Of a stretch of 64,000 bases of DNA, positions 1 through 8,811 are shown piece by piece; the stretch's first letter is position 1, and each line of letters opens with the position of its first letter. The position numbers and the translations under genes were made by a program. The stretch lies in NCBI RefSeq assembly GCF_013409625.1, contig NZ_JACCBF010000001.1, forward strand, positions 3,847,001 through 3,911,000, given 5' to 3'. The notes under the pieces are model-generated. The model did not search any database. It saw only the letters and a list, made by a program, of their open reading frames with translations, and was not told where the DNA came from. This DNA is from Nocardioides kongjuensis. GTDB lineage: Bacteria; Actinomycetota; Actinomycetes; Propionibacteriales; Nocardioidaceae.

Positions 1-186
1 CCACTCACTCTCGGTGGGCTCCTCGCCCTTGATCGTGGTGATGACCTTGAAGATGTCCTCGAACCCGCCGCAGAACTCCTTCTCCGACGCGTCGGTCGGG
101 TAGTCGCTGCCACCGCAGGCGGTGAGGCTGAGGCCCAGCAGCACGGCAGCGCCGGCGGCAGCCAGCGGGCGCTTGATCGGGGTCAT
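1..186 (-). CDS. Lipoprotein, C-terminal part beyond window
   Basis: The ATG at 186 opens a reading frame that runs off the left edge after 62 codons. The first 25 residues are a lipoprotein signal: a short basic start (TPIKR), an Ala/Leu-rich core and the lipobox LTAC, so the mature protein would begin at the lipid-modified Cys followed by Gly-Gly-Ser. A good ribosome site (AAGGAAAGGA) lies just upstream at about 190-200. The visible mature part (DYPTDASEKEFCGGFEDI) matches no family I recognise; a small secreted lipoprotein with a Cys pair is likely. Only the exported start is certain. Confidence 0.75.
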   Translation of the reverse strand, partial: MTPIKRPLAAAGAAVLLGLSLTACGGSDYPTDASEKEFCGGFEDIFKVITTIKGEEPTESEW

Positions 187-351
187 GTCGGTTCCTTTCC
201 TTCAGGGAGTGGAGCACTCGGCACGCCCCGGGCGGGAGCGCGGCCGCGCGGGCAACCACGCGGTCACCCTGCCCCCACCGGTCTCAGACTATTCACAGGT
301 AGGGCGAACAACAGGTTGCGGCCCCGTGACCGGCGTGGTGCGACAACCCCC

Positions 352-1089
352 TCAGCGGCCCCAGAGCGCGGCCGGCGGGACCTCGAGCAGCCCCTCCAGC
401 GCCGCGATGTACGACGCCCTCGGGACCTCGCGCACGCCCAGGGTCACCAGGTGCCGGGTGGCCCACTGCACGTCGACCAGCCGGTTGCCGGCCGCACCGT
501 CGTCGTCGGCACGCAGGCCCTCGACCAGACCGACCAGCGCGGCCTTCGACGCGTCGGTGACGTGGTGGAACATCGACTCTCCGGCGAACAGCCCACCGAT
601 CGCGACGCCGTACAGACCGCCGACCAGGCACCCGTCCTGCCAGGTCTCGACCGAGTGCGCCCACCCGAGGCGGTGCAGGTCGCCGTAGGCGCGGGCGATC
701 CGGGCATCGATCCAGCCGTGCGGCCGGCGCGGGTCGGCGCACGCGGCGACCACCTCGTCGAAGGCGGTGTCGACGCGGATCTCGAAGTCACGCGCCGAGC
801 GGCGCAGCGAGCGCGACACCTTCAGCTCGTCGAGCTGAAGGATCCCGCGGTAGGCCGGACTCCACCACCCGACCGCCCGGCCCTCGGGCATCGGGAACAG
901 CCCGCTGCGGTACGCCGCGAGCAGGGTCCCCGGCGCGAGGTCGGCCCCGACCGCGACCAGGTCGCTGCCGTCGTGGGTGCCGTCGCCGTCGTCCTCGTCG
1001 TACTCGTCCGGATCGTCGAGCACCGGCAGCGCCGCCAGCTCCGCACGGGTCGGGAAGACCCAGGGGCTGGACTCGGGCTCGACGGGCAC
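352..1089 (-). CDS. aat: Leucyl/phenylalanyl-tRNA--protein transferase
   Basis: Cytoplasmic enzyme of the bacterial N-degron pathway. It moves Leu or Phe from aminoacyl-tRNA to proteins with N-terminal Arg or Lys, marking them for ClpS/ClpAP. The family signatures are present: the GLFP segment and WWSP (75-78), HSVE (about 146-149) and GESMF (170-174). The 245 residues match the family length. I chose the GTG at 1089 because a TACGCT hexamer lies 6 nt upstream and the protein then starts as homologues do (PVEP..PW.FP); an in-frame ATG at 1128 would add 13 residues. An acidic run of Asp/Glu at 25-38 is unusual. It is divergent from the EcsC-family gene. Confidence 0.93.
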   Translation of the reverse strand: MPVEPESSPWVFPTRAELAALPVLDDPDEYDEDDGDGTHDGSDLVAVGADLAPGTLLAAYRSGLFPMPEGRAVGWWSPAYRGILQLDELKVSRSLRRSARDFEIRVDTAFDEVVAACADPRRPHGWIDARIARAYGDLHRLGWAHSVETWQDGCLVGGLYGVAIGGLFAGESMFHHVTDASKAALVGLVEGLRADDDGAAGNRLVDVQWATRHLVTLGVREVPRASYIAALEGLLEVPPAALWGR

Positions 1090-1095
1090 GAGCCG

Positions 1096-1101
1096 AGCGT
1101 A
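1096..1101 (-). promoter_or_regulatory. -10 hexamer of aat
   Basis: TACGCT on the minus strand, 6 nt before the GTG at 1089. There is no ribosome site in the gap, so the aat message probably starts at or next to its start codon. Confidence 0.45.
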
Positions 1102-1185
1102 AGGGCTGCGACGTGCCCGGCGCTCCATCCGAATTGGTCGAGATCCGCCGCACAGCACGGCCCATCCGCGTGGTGGGGCACTGGC

Positions 1186-1191
1186 TAGGCT
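1186..1191 (+). promoter_or_regulatory. -10 hexamer of the EcsC-family gene
   Basis: TAGGCT, 7 nt before the ATG at 1199. This supports that start and a leaderless message. Confidence 0.45.
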
Positions 1192-1198
1192 CGGGGAC

Positions 1199-1894
1199 AT
1201 GGCTTCGCTGAGGAAGGGACTGGCGCTGCGGACCGCGCAGCAGCTCGCGCCGAAGGTCACCCGGCTCGCGCCGGGGCTGACGCAGTCCTTCGTCCGTGAG
1301 GCGCTGCACCGCGCACTGGTGGGCGTCGGGCCGCTTCCCCCGGCGGCGGAGGCGGCCCGGGTGCAGCTGGACGAGCAGCGGGGCAACGTCGACAAGGCCG
1401 TGCGGGAGCTGATCGAGAACCACGTCGCCTACGCCAGCGTGGAGGGCCTCGCGACCAACCTGGGCGGGCTGGTCACCACCGCGATCGTGGCCCCGGCGAG
1501 CATCACCGGGCTGGCGCTCATCCAGTGCCGGATGGTGGCGGGCATCGCCCACCTGCGCGGCTACGACCTCGACGACCCCCGGGTGCGCAACGCGATCCTG
1601 GTCTGCGTCCTCGGCGAGGACACGGTCCAGGCGATGGTCAAGCGCAAGCAGCTGCCCGCGCCGCCGATGGCGATCGCGACCGCGCCGCAGCACGATCCCG
1701 GCCTGGACCGGACGGTCTCGACGGTGCTGGCCGGCGAGCTGGTCGGCCGGGTGATCGGCAAGAGGCTCGCCACGACGGTCGGCAAGAAGGTGCCGCTGGT
1801 CGGCGGTGCGGTCGGCGCGGTGGCCGACGGATGGAGCACCTACCGGGTCGGGCGGTACGCCGGCCGGGAGTTCCTCCCGCTGCGGCGACCCTGA
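1199..1894 (+). CDS. EcsC family protein
   Basis: The 231-residue protein has the EcsC-family layout: a helical N-terminal part, the conserved stretch around residues 78-135 (glycine-rich hydrophobic segment, then ALIQCRMVAGIAHLRGYDL..D.RVRNAIL), and a C-terminal Gly/Ala/Val helix (about 185-215) that could lie in or on a membrane. The family is named after Bacillus EcsC, encoded with the EcsAB transporter, but its biochemical role is unsettled. No transporter genes are adjacent here. It stands alone, divergent from aat and convergent with the sulfotransferase, only 4 nt apart at the 3' ends. Confidence 0.8.
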   Translation: MASLRKGLALRTAQQLAPKVTRLAPGLTQSFVREALHRALVGVGPLPPAAEAARVQLDEQRGNVDKAVRELIENHVAYASVEGLATNLGGLVTTAIVAPASITGLALIQCRMVAGIAHLRGYDLDDPRVRNAILVCVLGEDTVQAMVKRKQLPAPPMAIATAPQHDPGLDRTVSTVLAGELVGRVIGKRLATTVGKKVPLVGGAVGAVADGWSTYRVGRYAGREFLPLRRP

Positions 1895-1898
1895 GCCC

Positions 1899-3146
1899 TC
1901 ACTGCTCCTGCGGCTCCTGGGGAACCCGGTTGCGCGCCTTGCGGTAGACCCCCAGCGCCTGCCGGCCCTTGCCGCTGCGCTCCAGCCTCTGCACGGTCCA
2001 CTCCATCGACCGCATCAGCCGGGGCGTCCGGGCGCGGACCAGCTCACGTCGGGCGGCCTCGAGCTTGCGGCGCAGTCGCTCGTTCTCGGCGTGCGCCTCG
2101 GCGTTGTCGAGCAGCAGCGCCTTGATCGCGTCGACCGCGGCCGCGGCGACCTGCCGCTCCGGCGGGTGGTCGGGGTCGACCCACTTGCCGGCCGGGGCGG
2201 GCGCGCCGCGCAGGTCCTCGAGGTCGCCGGTGACGTCGTACCCGCGGCGGGACAGCTCGGCGATCCAGCTCTCGGTGAGCTCGTGCACCCACGGGTACTG
2301 GTCGGGCGGCAGGCCGAGACGGGCGGACTTTGTCCGCTTCGAGAGCGTCTGGTGGGCGAGCAGCTCACGGACCAGCGGCCGGTAGTGCTGCGGCGGCAGG
2401 TCGCTGGCGGCGGTGCGGTTGATCCGGCGGATCAGCGCCGACTCGGGGACGCCGAGGCTCGGGTTCGCGCGCCGGGTGGTCAGCTTGAGGTCGAGGCCGT
2501 CGAGCCCGAAGGTCGTGCTGAACCGCTCCCAGAGCAGGTCGGGCGAACCGCCGGACGGTGGCACGGTGACCAGGTGGACCCGCTCCGGCGGGATGTCCGA
2601 GCCCCAGCGGTCGAGGATGTCGGGGATCTCCTGGACCCCCCAGAACCAGGCACCGACGCGGTGGGCACGGTCGGGGTCCTGGATCAGCTCGAGGAAGCGG
2701 CCGTAGCCGAACCGCGCACGGTGCTTGACGTTCTCCTGCCACTCGGCAGGGATCTGGCGGACCAGGTCGCGCACGGAGAGGATCAGGTGCACCTCGGTGC
2801 CACCGTCGCTCGTGTCGCCACCGGGCCGGTGGCCGAGCGAGGCGAGCGCACGGGCGACCTGGCTGCGCGAGGCGGAGGCGAGGATCTCGTGGCTGATGAT
2901 CGCGGTGCCGTCGTGTGCCCGGACCTGCTCGGCGAGCCGGTCCCACGCGCCGACGGCCTGGGCCTCCAGACCGCCCCAGCGCAGCCGCATCAGGTCGAGC
3001 GCGGCGAGGAAGTGCTCGTCGAAGCGCTCGGCCGGGTAGAGCACGTCCTGCCTGAGGAGCCTGGACCGGTTCTTGTAGAGGACGTCCTGGAGGTACGACG
3101 TCCCGGTCTTGGGTGTCCCGACGTGGAGCAGGACTCGCCGACTCAC
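1899..3146 (-). CDS. Sulfotransferase-like P-loop protein with coiled-coil tail
   Basis: The N-terminus carries the 5'-PAPS-binding loop of sulfotransferases (VGTPKTGTSYLQ, 9-20). A second element (SVRDLVRQIP, about 125-134) fits the 3'-phosphate site. Such enzymes move sulfate from PAPS to carbohydrates, lipids or proteins; the acceptor cannot be read from sequence. After the catalytic domain (about 1-290) comes a charged coiled coil (about 340-385) and a basic C-terminus. The GTG start at 3146 follows GGGGA at SD distance. It lies downstream of a 382-residue protein of unknown function on the same strand, 103 nt apart, with a dispersed repeat in the gap. Confidence 0.75.
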   Translation of the reverse strand: MSRRVLLHVGTPKTGTSYLQDVLYKNRSRLLRQDVLYPAERFDEHFLAALDLMRLRWGGLEAQAVGAWDRLAEQVRAHDGTAIISHEILASASRSQVARALASLGHRPGGDTSDGGTEVHLILSVRDLVRQIPAEWQENVKHRARFGYGRFLELIQDPDRAHRVGAWFWGVQEIPDILDRWGSDIPPERVHLVTVPPSGGSPDLLWERFSTTFGLDGLDLKLTTRRANPSLGVPESALIRRINRTAASDLPPQHYRPLVRELLAHQTLSKRTKSARLGLPPDQYPWVHELTESWIAELSRRGYDVTGDLEDLRGAPAPAGKWVDPDHPPERQVAAAAVDAIKALLLDNAEAHAENERLRRKLEAARRELVRARTPRLMRSMEWTVQRLERSGKGRQALGVYRKARNRVPQEPQEQ

Positions 3147-3169
3147 CGGGGTCCCCGCTGAGCGGTGCG

Positions 3170-3208
3170 GTGGATGCGAAGCAGGCGGGGAGCGAAGCGA
3201 TCGACGCC
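3170..3208. repeat. 39-bp dispersed repeat, copy A (intergenic)
   Basis: A 39-bp stretch (core GAAGCAGGCGGGGAGCGAAG) is 37/39 identical to 37653-37691. Here it lies between two genes. Just after it, a shorter echo (GGAGCGAAGCGG, 3210-3221) repeats the second half. The other copy is inside a TetR coding sequence. Confidence 0.8.
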
Positions 3209-3249
3209 AAGGAGCGAAGCGGGGGAAGCGCCGAGCTCAGTGGGGTGGT

Positions 3250-4398
3250 TCACGCTTCCTCCTTGGGCACGGTCACGGGGTCGAGGAGCAGGCCGAGCGC
3301 GAGGGCCAGGACCTGGGCGTCGACCGGTGCCACCGGCTCGGACCCGAGGGGGCGCGGCAACAGGCGGTCGAGATCGCCGAGGACAGGGTAGCGAGCAGCA
3401 GCGAGCTCGTGACGGGTGCGTTCGGCCTGCGTGCTGAGCCATCCGTCCCACCGCGGCGGCAGCGTCGGCGACGGGCCGCCGAGCCCGTCGAGACGCTCAC
3501 CGAGGGTGTTGCGGAGGAGCCGCGGGCGGTCCTCGGAGGCCACCAGCAGGCCGAGTGGCTCGCCGACCCGGCGGACCAGGTCGACGGCGTGCGCACCGAG
3601 GCGCGGCGGGCCACCGAGCCGGGTCACCCCGAGCTCCTCGGCCAGCAGCCGGTCGTCGAGGACGACGCGGACCCGCTCGGCGCCGTACTTGTAGGCAGCC
3701 GAGCGCGCCATCCGCGCCAGGTCGGCGCGCGGCGGCAGGTGGCCGGCGCCGGCGTTGGCGCGCACGAACCCGCGCCAGGAGGCGCCGCCCTGGTCGAAGC
3801 TGCGGGCGGTCCAGGCCTGGACGAGGACGGTCTCGAGGTCGTCGGCGAGGAGGTACGCCGTCGGCCGGCGCCCGCCCGGCCGGTGGCCCTGCGCGGTCAG
3901 CTCGGCCCGGACGGCGTCGGCGCGCCAGGGCATGCCGACGACGACGAACGAGCGCACCCAGGGGCGTCGTACGGCACGGACCTTCTCGACCAGCGTCGGC
4001 TCCGGCTCCGGGAGCGCGGCGGTGACCGCGATGTCGTCGGCGATCAGGGCGCTGGCGACCCGCAGCAGCTCGTCGTCGCCCAGCGCGTCGGGGTCGACCG
4101 GGCGCGGCCCGAACCGGTCGGGAGACTCCTCGACCCCCACGAGCGCGAGCTCGCTGCGGCCGCGCCCGGAGACGCCGGCGGCGAGAACTCGCTCCGCGGT
4201 GGCCGCCGGGACGGTGCGCCCGGCCGCGGCTGCGTGGAGGTTGAGGCGGCGCAGCAGCGCGAGCTGCTGGGCGCCGGGGAGCTCGGCGCCGAGCGCCTCG
4301 CCCTCACCCGATCCGTCCTCCGGCCAGTCGAGCCACGGCGTCGTCGCGCCGCTCCGCAACGCGGCCACCCAGCCCCAGGCGCGTCCTCGACCACTCAT
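3250..4398 (-). CDS. Protein of unknown function (382 aa)
   Basis: I do not recognise a family. The 382-residue product is rich in Ala, Arg and Leu, has no signal peptide or membrane helix, and looks like a soluble alpha/beta protein. It contains a repeated Leu/Arg/Asp pattern and a short segment RSFVVVGMPW (about 160-169) with strand-like hydrophobics. The ATG at 4398 is supported by a TACCGT hexamer 6 nt upstream and lies in the 20-nt gap after HMG-CoA lyase. The sulfotransferase follows on the same strand, so a joint role in modifying a cell-surface molecule is possible but only inferred. Confidence 0.65.
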   Translation of the reverse strand: MSGRGRAWGWVAALRSGATTPWLDWPEDGSGEGEALGAELPGAQQLALLRRLNLHAAAAGRTVPAATAERVLAAGVSGRGRSELALVGVEESPDRFGPRPVDPDALGDDELLRVASALIADDIAVTAALPEPEPTLVEKVRAVRRPWVRSFVVVGMPWRADAVRAELTAQGHRPGGRRPTAYLLADDLETVLVQAWTARSFDQGGASWRGFVRANAGAGHLPPRADLARMARSAAYKYGAERVRVVLDDRLLAEELGVTRLGGPPRLGAHAVDLVRRVGEPLGLLVASEDRPRLLRNTLGERLDGLGGPSPTLPPRWDGWLSTQAERTRHELAAARYPVLGDLDRLLPRPLGSEPVAPVDAQVLALALGLLLDPVTVPKEEA

Positions 4399-4404
4399 CC
4401 CCCA

Positions 4405-4410
4405 ACGGTA
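4405..4410 (-). promoter_or_regulatory. -10 hexamer of the 382-aa unknown gene
   Basis: TACCGT, 6 nt before the ATG at 4398, in the gap after the lyase stop codon. It suggests this gene is not just read through from the leucine operon. Confidence 0.4.
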
Positions 4411-4418
4411 GAGGGGCG

Positions 4419-5366
4419 TCAGGAATCGGCGGAACCGAGGGCCCGGACGACCGCCGACGGGCTGGGCCGGCCGAGCTGCTGCGCCATCCAGACGCTGGTG
4501 CCGACGACCGCGTCGAGGTCGACGCCGTGCTCGATGCCGAGCCCGGTGAGGAACCAGACCAGGTCCTCGGTGGCGAGGTTGCCGGTGGCGCTCTTGGCGT
4601 ACGGGCAGCCGCCGAGGCCGCCCGCCGAGGCGTCGTACGTCGTGACCCCGGACTGGAGCCCCGCGTGGACGTTGGTGAGCGCCTGGCCGTAGGTGTCGTG
4701 GAAGTGCAGCGCGAGCCGCTCGCAGGCGACGCCGGCATCGGCGAAGGCCGCGACGAGCGCCTTCACGTGGCCGGCGGTCGCGACGCCGATGGTGTCGCCG
4801 AGGCTGAGCTGACCGACGCCGAGGTCGAGCAGCCGCGTGCCGACGGCGACGACCTGCTCGATCGGGACGGCGCCCTCCCACGGGTCGCCGAAGCACATCG
4901 AGACGTAGCCGCGGACGTCCATGCCGGCGGCCAGGGCAGCCTCGATGGTCGGCTCGAACATCTCGAACTGCGACGCGAGGGTGCGGTTCAGGTTCTTGTC
5001 GGCGAAGGTCTCGGTGGCCGAGGCGAAGACCGCGACGTGGCGCAGGCCGAGCCCGACCGCCCGGTCGAGCCCGCGCCGGTTGGGCACCAGGACCGGCAGC
5101 TGGCGAGCCGCGTCACCGAGGTCGGCGGTGAGTCCGGTCATCAGGTCGGCGGCGTCGGCGAGCTGCGGCACCCAGTCGGGGTGCACGAAGCTGGTGGCCT
5201 CGACGACCGGCAGCCCGGCGTCGAGCAGCCGCTTGACGAAGGCGGCCTTGACCTCGGTCGGCACGACGGACTTCTCGTTCTGCAGGCCGTCGCGCGGCCC
5301 GACCTCGTAGATGGTGACCTTCGAGGGCAGGCCCGGGTCGGGGACCACCATCGGCAACGTGCTCAT
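4419..5366 (-). CDS. Hydroxymethylglutaryl-CoA lyase
   Basis: Cleaves HMG-CoA to acetoacetate and acetyl-CoA, the last step of leucine degradation. The TIM-barrel metal-site motif GPRDGLQNE is at 23-31, the metal histidines are in HFHDT (221-225), and the family signature SAGGLGGCPYA (247-257) holds the catalytic Cys254. The 315 residues equal the usual length. The ATG overlaps the stop codon of the carboxylase alpha subunit by 4 nt (ATGA), so the two are translationally coupled in one operon with the beta subunit. Confidence 0.95.
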   Translation of the reverse strand: MSTLPMVVPDPGLPSKVTIYEVGPRDGLQNEKSVVPTEVKAAFVKRLLDAGLPVVEATSFVHPDWVPQLADAADLMTGLTADLGDAARQLPVLVPNRRGLDRAVGLGLRHVAVFASATETFADKNLNRTLASQFEMFEPTIEAALAAGMDVRGYVSMCFGDPWEGAVPIEQVVAVGTRLLDLGVGQLSLGDTIGVATAGHVKALVAAFADAGVACERLALHFHDTYGQALTNVHAGLQSGVTTYDASAGGLGGCPYAKSATGNLATEDLVWFLTGLGIEHGVDLDAVVGTSVWMAQQLGRPSPSAVVRALGSADS

Positions 5367-7171
5367 GACTCGCTCCCCTCGACGACGAACAGCTCGGCAC
5401 CCAGGGCGACCTGCTGGCCGGTGCTGGCGCCGACAGCGGTGACCGTGCCGGCGTACGGCGCCTTGAGCGCCAGCTCCATCTTCATCGCCTCGACGACACC
5501 GAGCACGTCGCCCTCGGCGACCGCGTCGCCGACCGCGACCAACACGTCGAGGACGGTGCCGGGCATCGGCGCGACGACGGTGCCGTCGCCGGCGGCCGCG
5601 CCGTGGTCGGCGCTGGCATCAGGACGGTCGAAGACGTAGCGCTGGCCCTGGTGAGCGAGCTCGACGCGGTGGGCGGTGGTGCGGGCGACCGTGCCGGCGG
5701 GGACGCGGGCGACCGGGACAGCGGGCTCGTCGAGCTCGACCACCGGAGCGGCCGCTGGGGCGCCCATCCGGAAGCCGTCGGCGGCGAACGGGCCACTGCC
5801 GGCGGTGTTGGCGTCGAGCCAGAGCCGCGCGGCGATCGCCCGAGCCGGCGCGGGATCGGGGGCCGGGACGTCGTGCCGGTCGAGCCAGGCGGTGTCGACG
5901 CCGCCGGGGACGGCGAACTCCTCACCGGCCGCCAGCACCCGCAGGAAGCCGGTGTTGGTGGTCAGGCCGAGGATCACGGTGTCGTCGAGCGCGGCGACCA
6001 GGGCCCGGCGGGCGGCCTCGCGGGTCGGCCCGGAGACGATGACCTTGCCGAGCATCGGGTCGTACGACGTGCTCACGACCTGGCCGGACTCGAGGGCGTG
6101 GTCGACGCGCGCGGCCTCGGGCCAGGAGACGACGCTCGCCGTACCGGCCTGCGGGAGGAAGCCGCCGAAGGCGTCCTCGGCGTAGATCCGGGCCTCGATC
6201 GCGTGGTCGTGGAACCGGAGCCCGGACTGGTCGAACGGCAGCGGATCGCCCGCGGCGACGGCGATCTGCAGCGCGACCAGGTCCGTACCGCTGTGGATCT
6301 CGGTGACGGGGTGCTCGACCTGGAGGCGGGTGTTCATCTCGAGGAAGTAGAAGTCGCCGGTGCTGGCGTCGAGGAGGTACTCGATGGTGCCGGCGTTCTC
6401 GTAGCCCACGGACACGGACAGGGCGACCGCGGACTCGTGGATCCGGGCACGCAGCTCGTCGTCGAGCGCGGGGGCGGGAGCCTCCTCGAGCACCTTCTGG
6501 TGGCGACGCTGCACCGAGCACTCGCGGGTGCCGAGGTGGACGACGGTGCCGTGGCTGTCGCCGAGGACCTGGACCTCGATGTGGCGACCACGCTCGACGT
6601 ACTTCTCGACCAGGATCGTGTCGTCGCCGAAGGCACTGGCGGCCTCGCGCTTCGCGGCCGCCACCGCGGCATCGAAGTCGGCGGCGGCGCGGACCACGCG
6701 CATGCCCTTGCCGCCACCGCCGGCGGCGGCCTTGACCAGCACCGGGTAGGCGAAGGTCGCGGGATCCTCGTCGATGCCGTACGACGGCACCACCGGGACG
6801 CCGGCGGCCACGGCCAGGTCGCGGGCCGCGTCCTTGCGGCCCATCTGCTCGATCACCTTGGGGCCGGGCCCGACCCAGGCGATGCCCGCGTCGGTCACGG
6901 CGGCGGCGAAGCCGGCGTTCTCGGAGAGGAAGCCGTAGCCGGGGTGGATCGCGCCCCCGTCAGCCAGGCCCGCCTCCTTGGCTGCGGCCAGGACGGCGTC
7001 GCCGTCGAGGTAGGACGGCACGCGGAGTGCGACGTCGGCGTCGCGCACGTGCAGCGCGTCGGCGTCGAGGTCGGTGTGGACCGCGACCGTGCGGATGCCG
7101 AGGTCGCGGCAGGTGCGGAAGACCCGGCGGGCGATCTCGCCCCGGTTGGCGACGAGGAGGGTGGTGATCAT
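5363..7171 (-). CDS. Methylcrotonyl-CoA carboxylase alpha subunit (biotin carboxylase + biotin carrier)
   Basis: The biotin-containing subunit uses ATP and bicarbonate to carboxylate its own biotin, then passes CO2 to the beta subunit. Order of domains: biotin carboxylase N-terminal domain (about 1-110), ATP-grasp with the Gly-rich loop KAAAGGGGKGM (about 147-157) and EMNTRLQVEHPVTE (about 280-293), C-terminal carboxylase domain, a linker, and the biotinyl domain with EAMKM; the biotinylated Lys is about 564. The 602 residues are somewhat short but complete. Being next to HMG-CoA lyase argues for 3-methylcrotonyl-CoA as substrate rather than acetyl- or propionyl-CoA. It starts 7 nt after the beta-subunit stop. 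Confidence 0.92.
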   Translation of the reverse strand: MITTLLVANRGEIARRVFRTCRDLGIRTVAVHTDLDADALHVRDADVALRVPSYLDGDAVLAAAKEAGLADGGAIHPGYGFLSENAGFAAAVTDAGIAWVGPGPKVIEQMGRKDAARDLAVAAGVPVVPSYGIDEDPATFAYPVLVKAAAGGGGKGMRVVRAAADFDAAVAAAKREAASAFGDDTILVEKYVERGRHIEVQVLGDSHGTVVHLGTRECSVQRRHQKVLEEAPAPALDDELRARIHESAVALSVSVGYENAGTIEYLLDASTGDFYFLEMNTRLQVEHPVTEIHSGTDLVALQIAVAAGDPLPFDQSGLRFHDHAIEARIYAEDAFGGFLPQAGTASVVSWPEAARVDHALESGQVVSTSYDPMLGKVIVSGPTREAARRALVAALDDTVILGLTTNTGFLRVLAAGEEFAVPGGVDTAWLDRHDVPAPDPAPARAIAARLWLDANTAGSGPFAADGFRMGAPAAAPVVELDEPAVPVARVPAGTVARTTAHRVELAHQGQRYVFDRPDASADHGAAAGDGTVVAPMPGTVLDVLVAVGDAVAEGDVLGVVEAMKMELALKAPYAGTVTAVGASTGQQVALGAELFVVEGSES

Positions 7172-7178
7172 CGCGGCC

Positions 7179-8765
7179 TCACATCCGGAAGATGCCGTAG
7201 TTGGGGGCAGGAGTCGGGACCGCGGAGACGACCTCGAGCGCCATGCCGAGCACCCGGCGGGTGTCGGCGGGGTCGATCACGCCGTCGTCCCACAGCCGCG
7301 CGGAGGCGTAGTAGGGCGAGCCCTGGGTCTCGTACTGGTCCTTGATCGGCTGCTTGAACTGCTCGTCGTCCTCGCGGCCGGCCACCGTCGCGAGCACGTT
7401 GGCCGCCTGGTCGCCGCCCATCACCGAGATCCGGGAGTTGGGCCACATCCACAAGAAGCGCGGGTCGTAGGCCCGGCCACACATGCCGTAGTTGCCGGCG
7501 CCGAAGGAGCCGCCGATCACGACGGTCAGCTTGGGCACGACCGAGCAGGCGACCGCGGTGACCAGCTTGGCGCCGTCGCGGGCGATGCCGCGGTTCTCGT
7601 ACTCGCGGCCGACCATGAAGCCGGAGATGTTCTGCAAGAACAGCAGCGGGATGCCGCGCTGGTTGCACAGCTCGACGAAGTGCGCGCCCTTGAGCGCGGA
7701 CTCGGAGAACAGGATGCCGTTGTTGGCGACGATGCCGACCGGGTGGCCGTGGATCCGGGCGAAGCCGCACACGAGCGTCTCGCCGTACAGCTGCTTGAAC
7801 TCCTGGAGCCGGCTGCCGTCGACCAGGCGCCGGATCACCTCGCGGACGTCGTACGGCGTGCGGGTGCTGACCGGCACGACGTCGTAGATGCTCTCGGGCG
7901 GCTCGTGCGGGTCCTCGGAATCCATGCGGTTTGGGACCAAACCGCGCGAATTCGGCGCGGAATCCTGCGGTTTGTGCCCAATCGGCAGGGTGGCGACGAT
8001 GCTGCGCAGGATCCGCAGGGCGTGGGGGTCGTCGTCGGCGAGGTGGTCGACGACGCCGGACTTGCGGGCGTGCACGTCGCCGCCGCCGAGGTCCTCGGCG
8101 CTGACGACCTCACCGGTCGCGGCCTTCACCAGCGGCGGGCCGCCGAGGAAGATCGTGCCCTGGTTCCTCACGATGACGGTCTCGTCGGACATCGCCGGGA
8201 CGTAGGCGCCGCCGGCGGTGCACGAGCCCATCACGGCAGCGAGCTGCGGGATGCCGCGCGCGGACATGTTCGCCTGGTTGAAGAAGATCCGGCCGAAGTG
8301 CTCCTTGTCGGGGAACACCTCGTCCTGCATCGGCAAGAAGGCGCCGCCGGAGTCGACGAGGTAGACGCACGGCAGGTCGTTCTCGGCGGCGACGGTCTGC
8401 GCCCGGAGGTGCTTCTTGACCGTCATCGGGTAGTAGGTGCCGCCCTTCACGGTCGCGTCGTTGGCCACCACCATGACGTTGCGGCCCTCGACCCGGCCGA
8501 TGCCGGCGACCACACCGGCCGCCGGCACGGCATAGTCGTCGTCGGTGCCCGGCTTGCCGTACATGCCGTACGCCGCCAGCGGCGCCAGCTCCAGGAACGG
8601 GCTGCCGGGGTCGAGCAGGCCGTCGACCCGGTCGCGGGCCAGCAGCTTGCCGCGGTCGGTGTGCTTGGTGCGGGCGGCCTCGCTGCCGCCCTGGCGCACG
8701 CGCGCGAGCCGCTCGCGCAGGTCGGCGGCCAGGTCCCGGAGGGTGGGCTCGGAAGTCTCGGACAC
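7179..8765 (-). CDS. Methylcrotonyl-CoA carboxylase beta subunit (carboxyltransferase)
   Basis: Carboxyltransferase that moves CO2 from biotin to 3-methylcrotonyl-CoA, giving 3-methylglutaconyl-CoA in leucine catabolism. Typical crotonase-fold motifs occur: [13 protein letters not shown] (about 135-147), [17 protein letters not shown] (179-195) and [16 protein letters not shown] in the C-terminal half. The 528 residues fit the family. Residues 261-287 between the two halves are an unusual linker ([18 protein letters not shown]) encoded by a palindromic repeat; see findings. The GTG start at 8765 has the -10 hexamer TAACCT 6 nt upstream, inside the operator. First gene of the operon. Confidence 0.93.
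   Translation of the reverse strand: MSETSEPTLRDLAADLRERLARVRQGGSEAARTKHTDRGKLLARDRVDGLLDPGSPFLELAPLAAYGMYGKPGTDDDYAVPAAGVVAGIGRVEGRNVMVVANDATVKGGTYYPMTVKKHLRAQTVAAENDLPCVYLVDSGGAFLPMQDEVFPDKEHFGRIFFNQANMSARGIPQLAAVMGSCTAGGAYVPAMSDETVIVRNQGTIFLGGPPLVKAATGEVVSAEDLGGGDVHARKSGVVDHLADDDPHALRILRSIVATLPIGHKPQDSAPNSRGLVPNRMDSEDPHEPPESIYDVVPVSTRTPYDVREVIRRLVDGSRLQEFKQLYGETLVCGFARIHGHPVGIVANNGILFSESALKGAHFVELCNQRGIPLLFLQNISGFMVGREYENRGIARDGAKLVTAVACSVVPKLTVVIGGSFGAGNYGMCGRAYDPRFLWMWPNSRISVMGGDQAANVLATVAGREDDEQFKQPIKDQYETQGSPYYASARLWDDGVIDPADTRRVLGMALEVVSAVPTPAPNYGIFRM
7917..7980. repeat. Palindromic repeat inside carboxylase beta gene
   Basis: A 9-2-9 perfect inverted repeat (GCGGTTTGG / CCAAACCGC, 7926-7945) lies in a pair of direct repeats, GGAATCCATGCGGTTTG (7917-7933) and GGAATCCTGCGGTTTG (7959-7974). 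The block encodes the linker at residues 262-283 without breaking the frame. It looks like a small repeat element accepted between the two halves of the protein. Confidence 0.65.
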
Positions 8766-8798
8766 GCGAACAGGTTAATGATCATTAACCTGTTCGCG
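8765..8798. promoter_or_regulatory. 34-bp palindromic operator of the leucine-catabolism operon
   Basis: A perfect palindrome with 17-bp arms (central part TTAATGATCATTAA, ends CGCGAACAGG/CCTGTTCGCG). It covers the G of the GTG start codon and the -10 hexamer TAACCT (8772-8777, minus strand) of the carboxylase operon, so a bound protein would block transcription. The length and symmetry fit a TetR dimer. The TetR gene at 10063 is the nearest candidate regulator; its own promoter has no copy of the site. Confidence 0.75.
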
Positions 8799-8811
8799 CA
8801 ATCCCCCGTCC

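Noticed and set aside
122..688. Plus-strand frames opposite the lipoprotein and aat
   Set aside because: No recognisable protein; composition fits shadows of the minus-strand genes.
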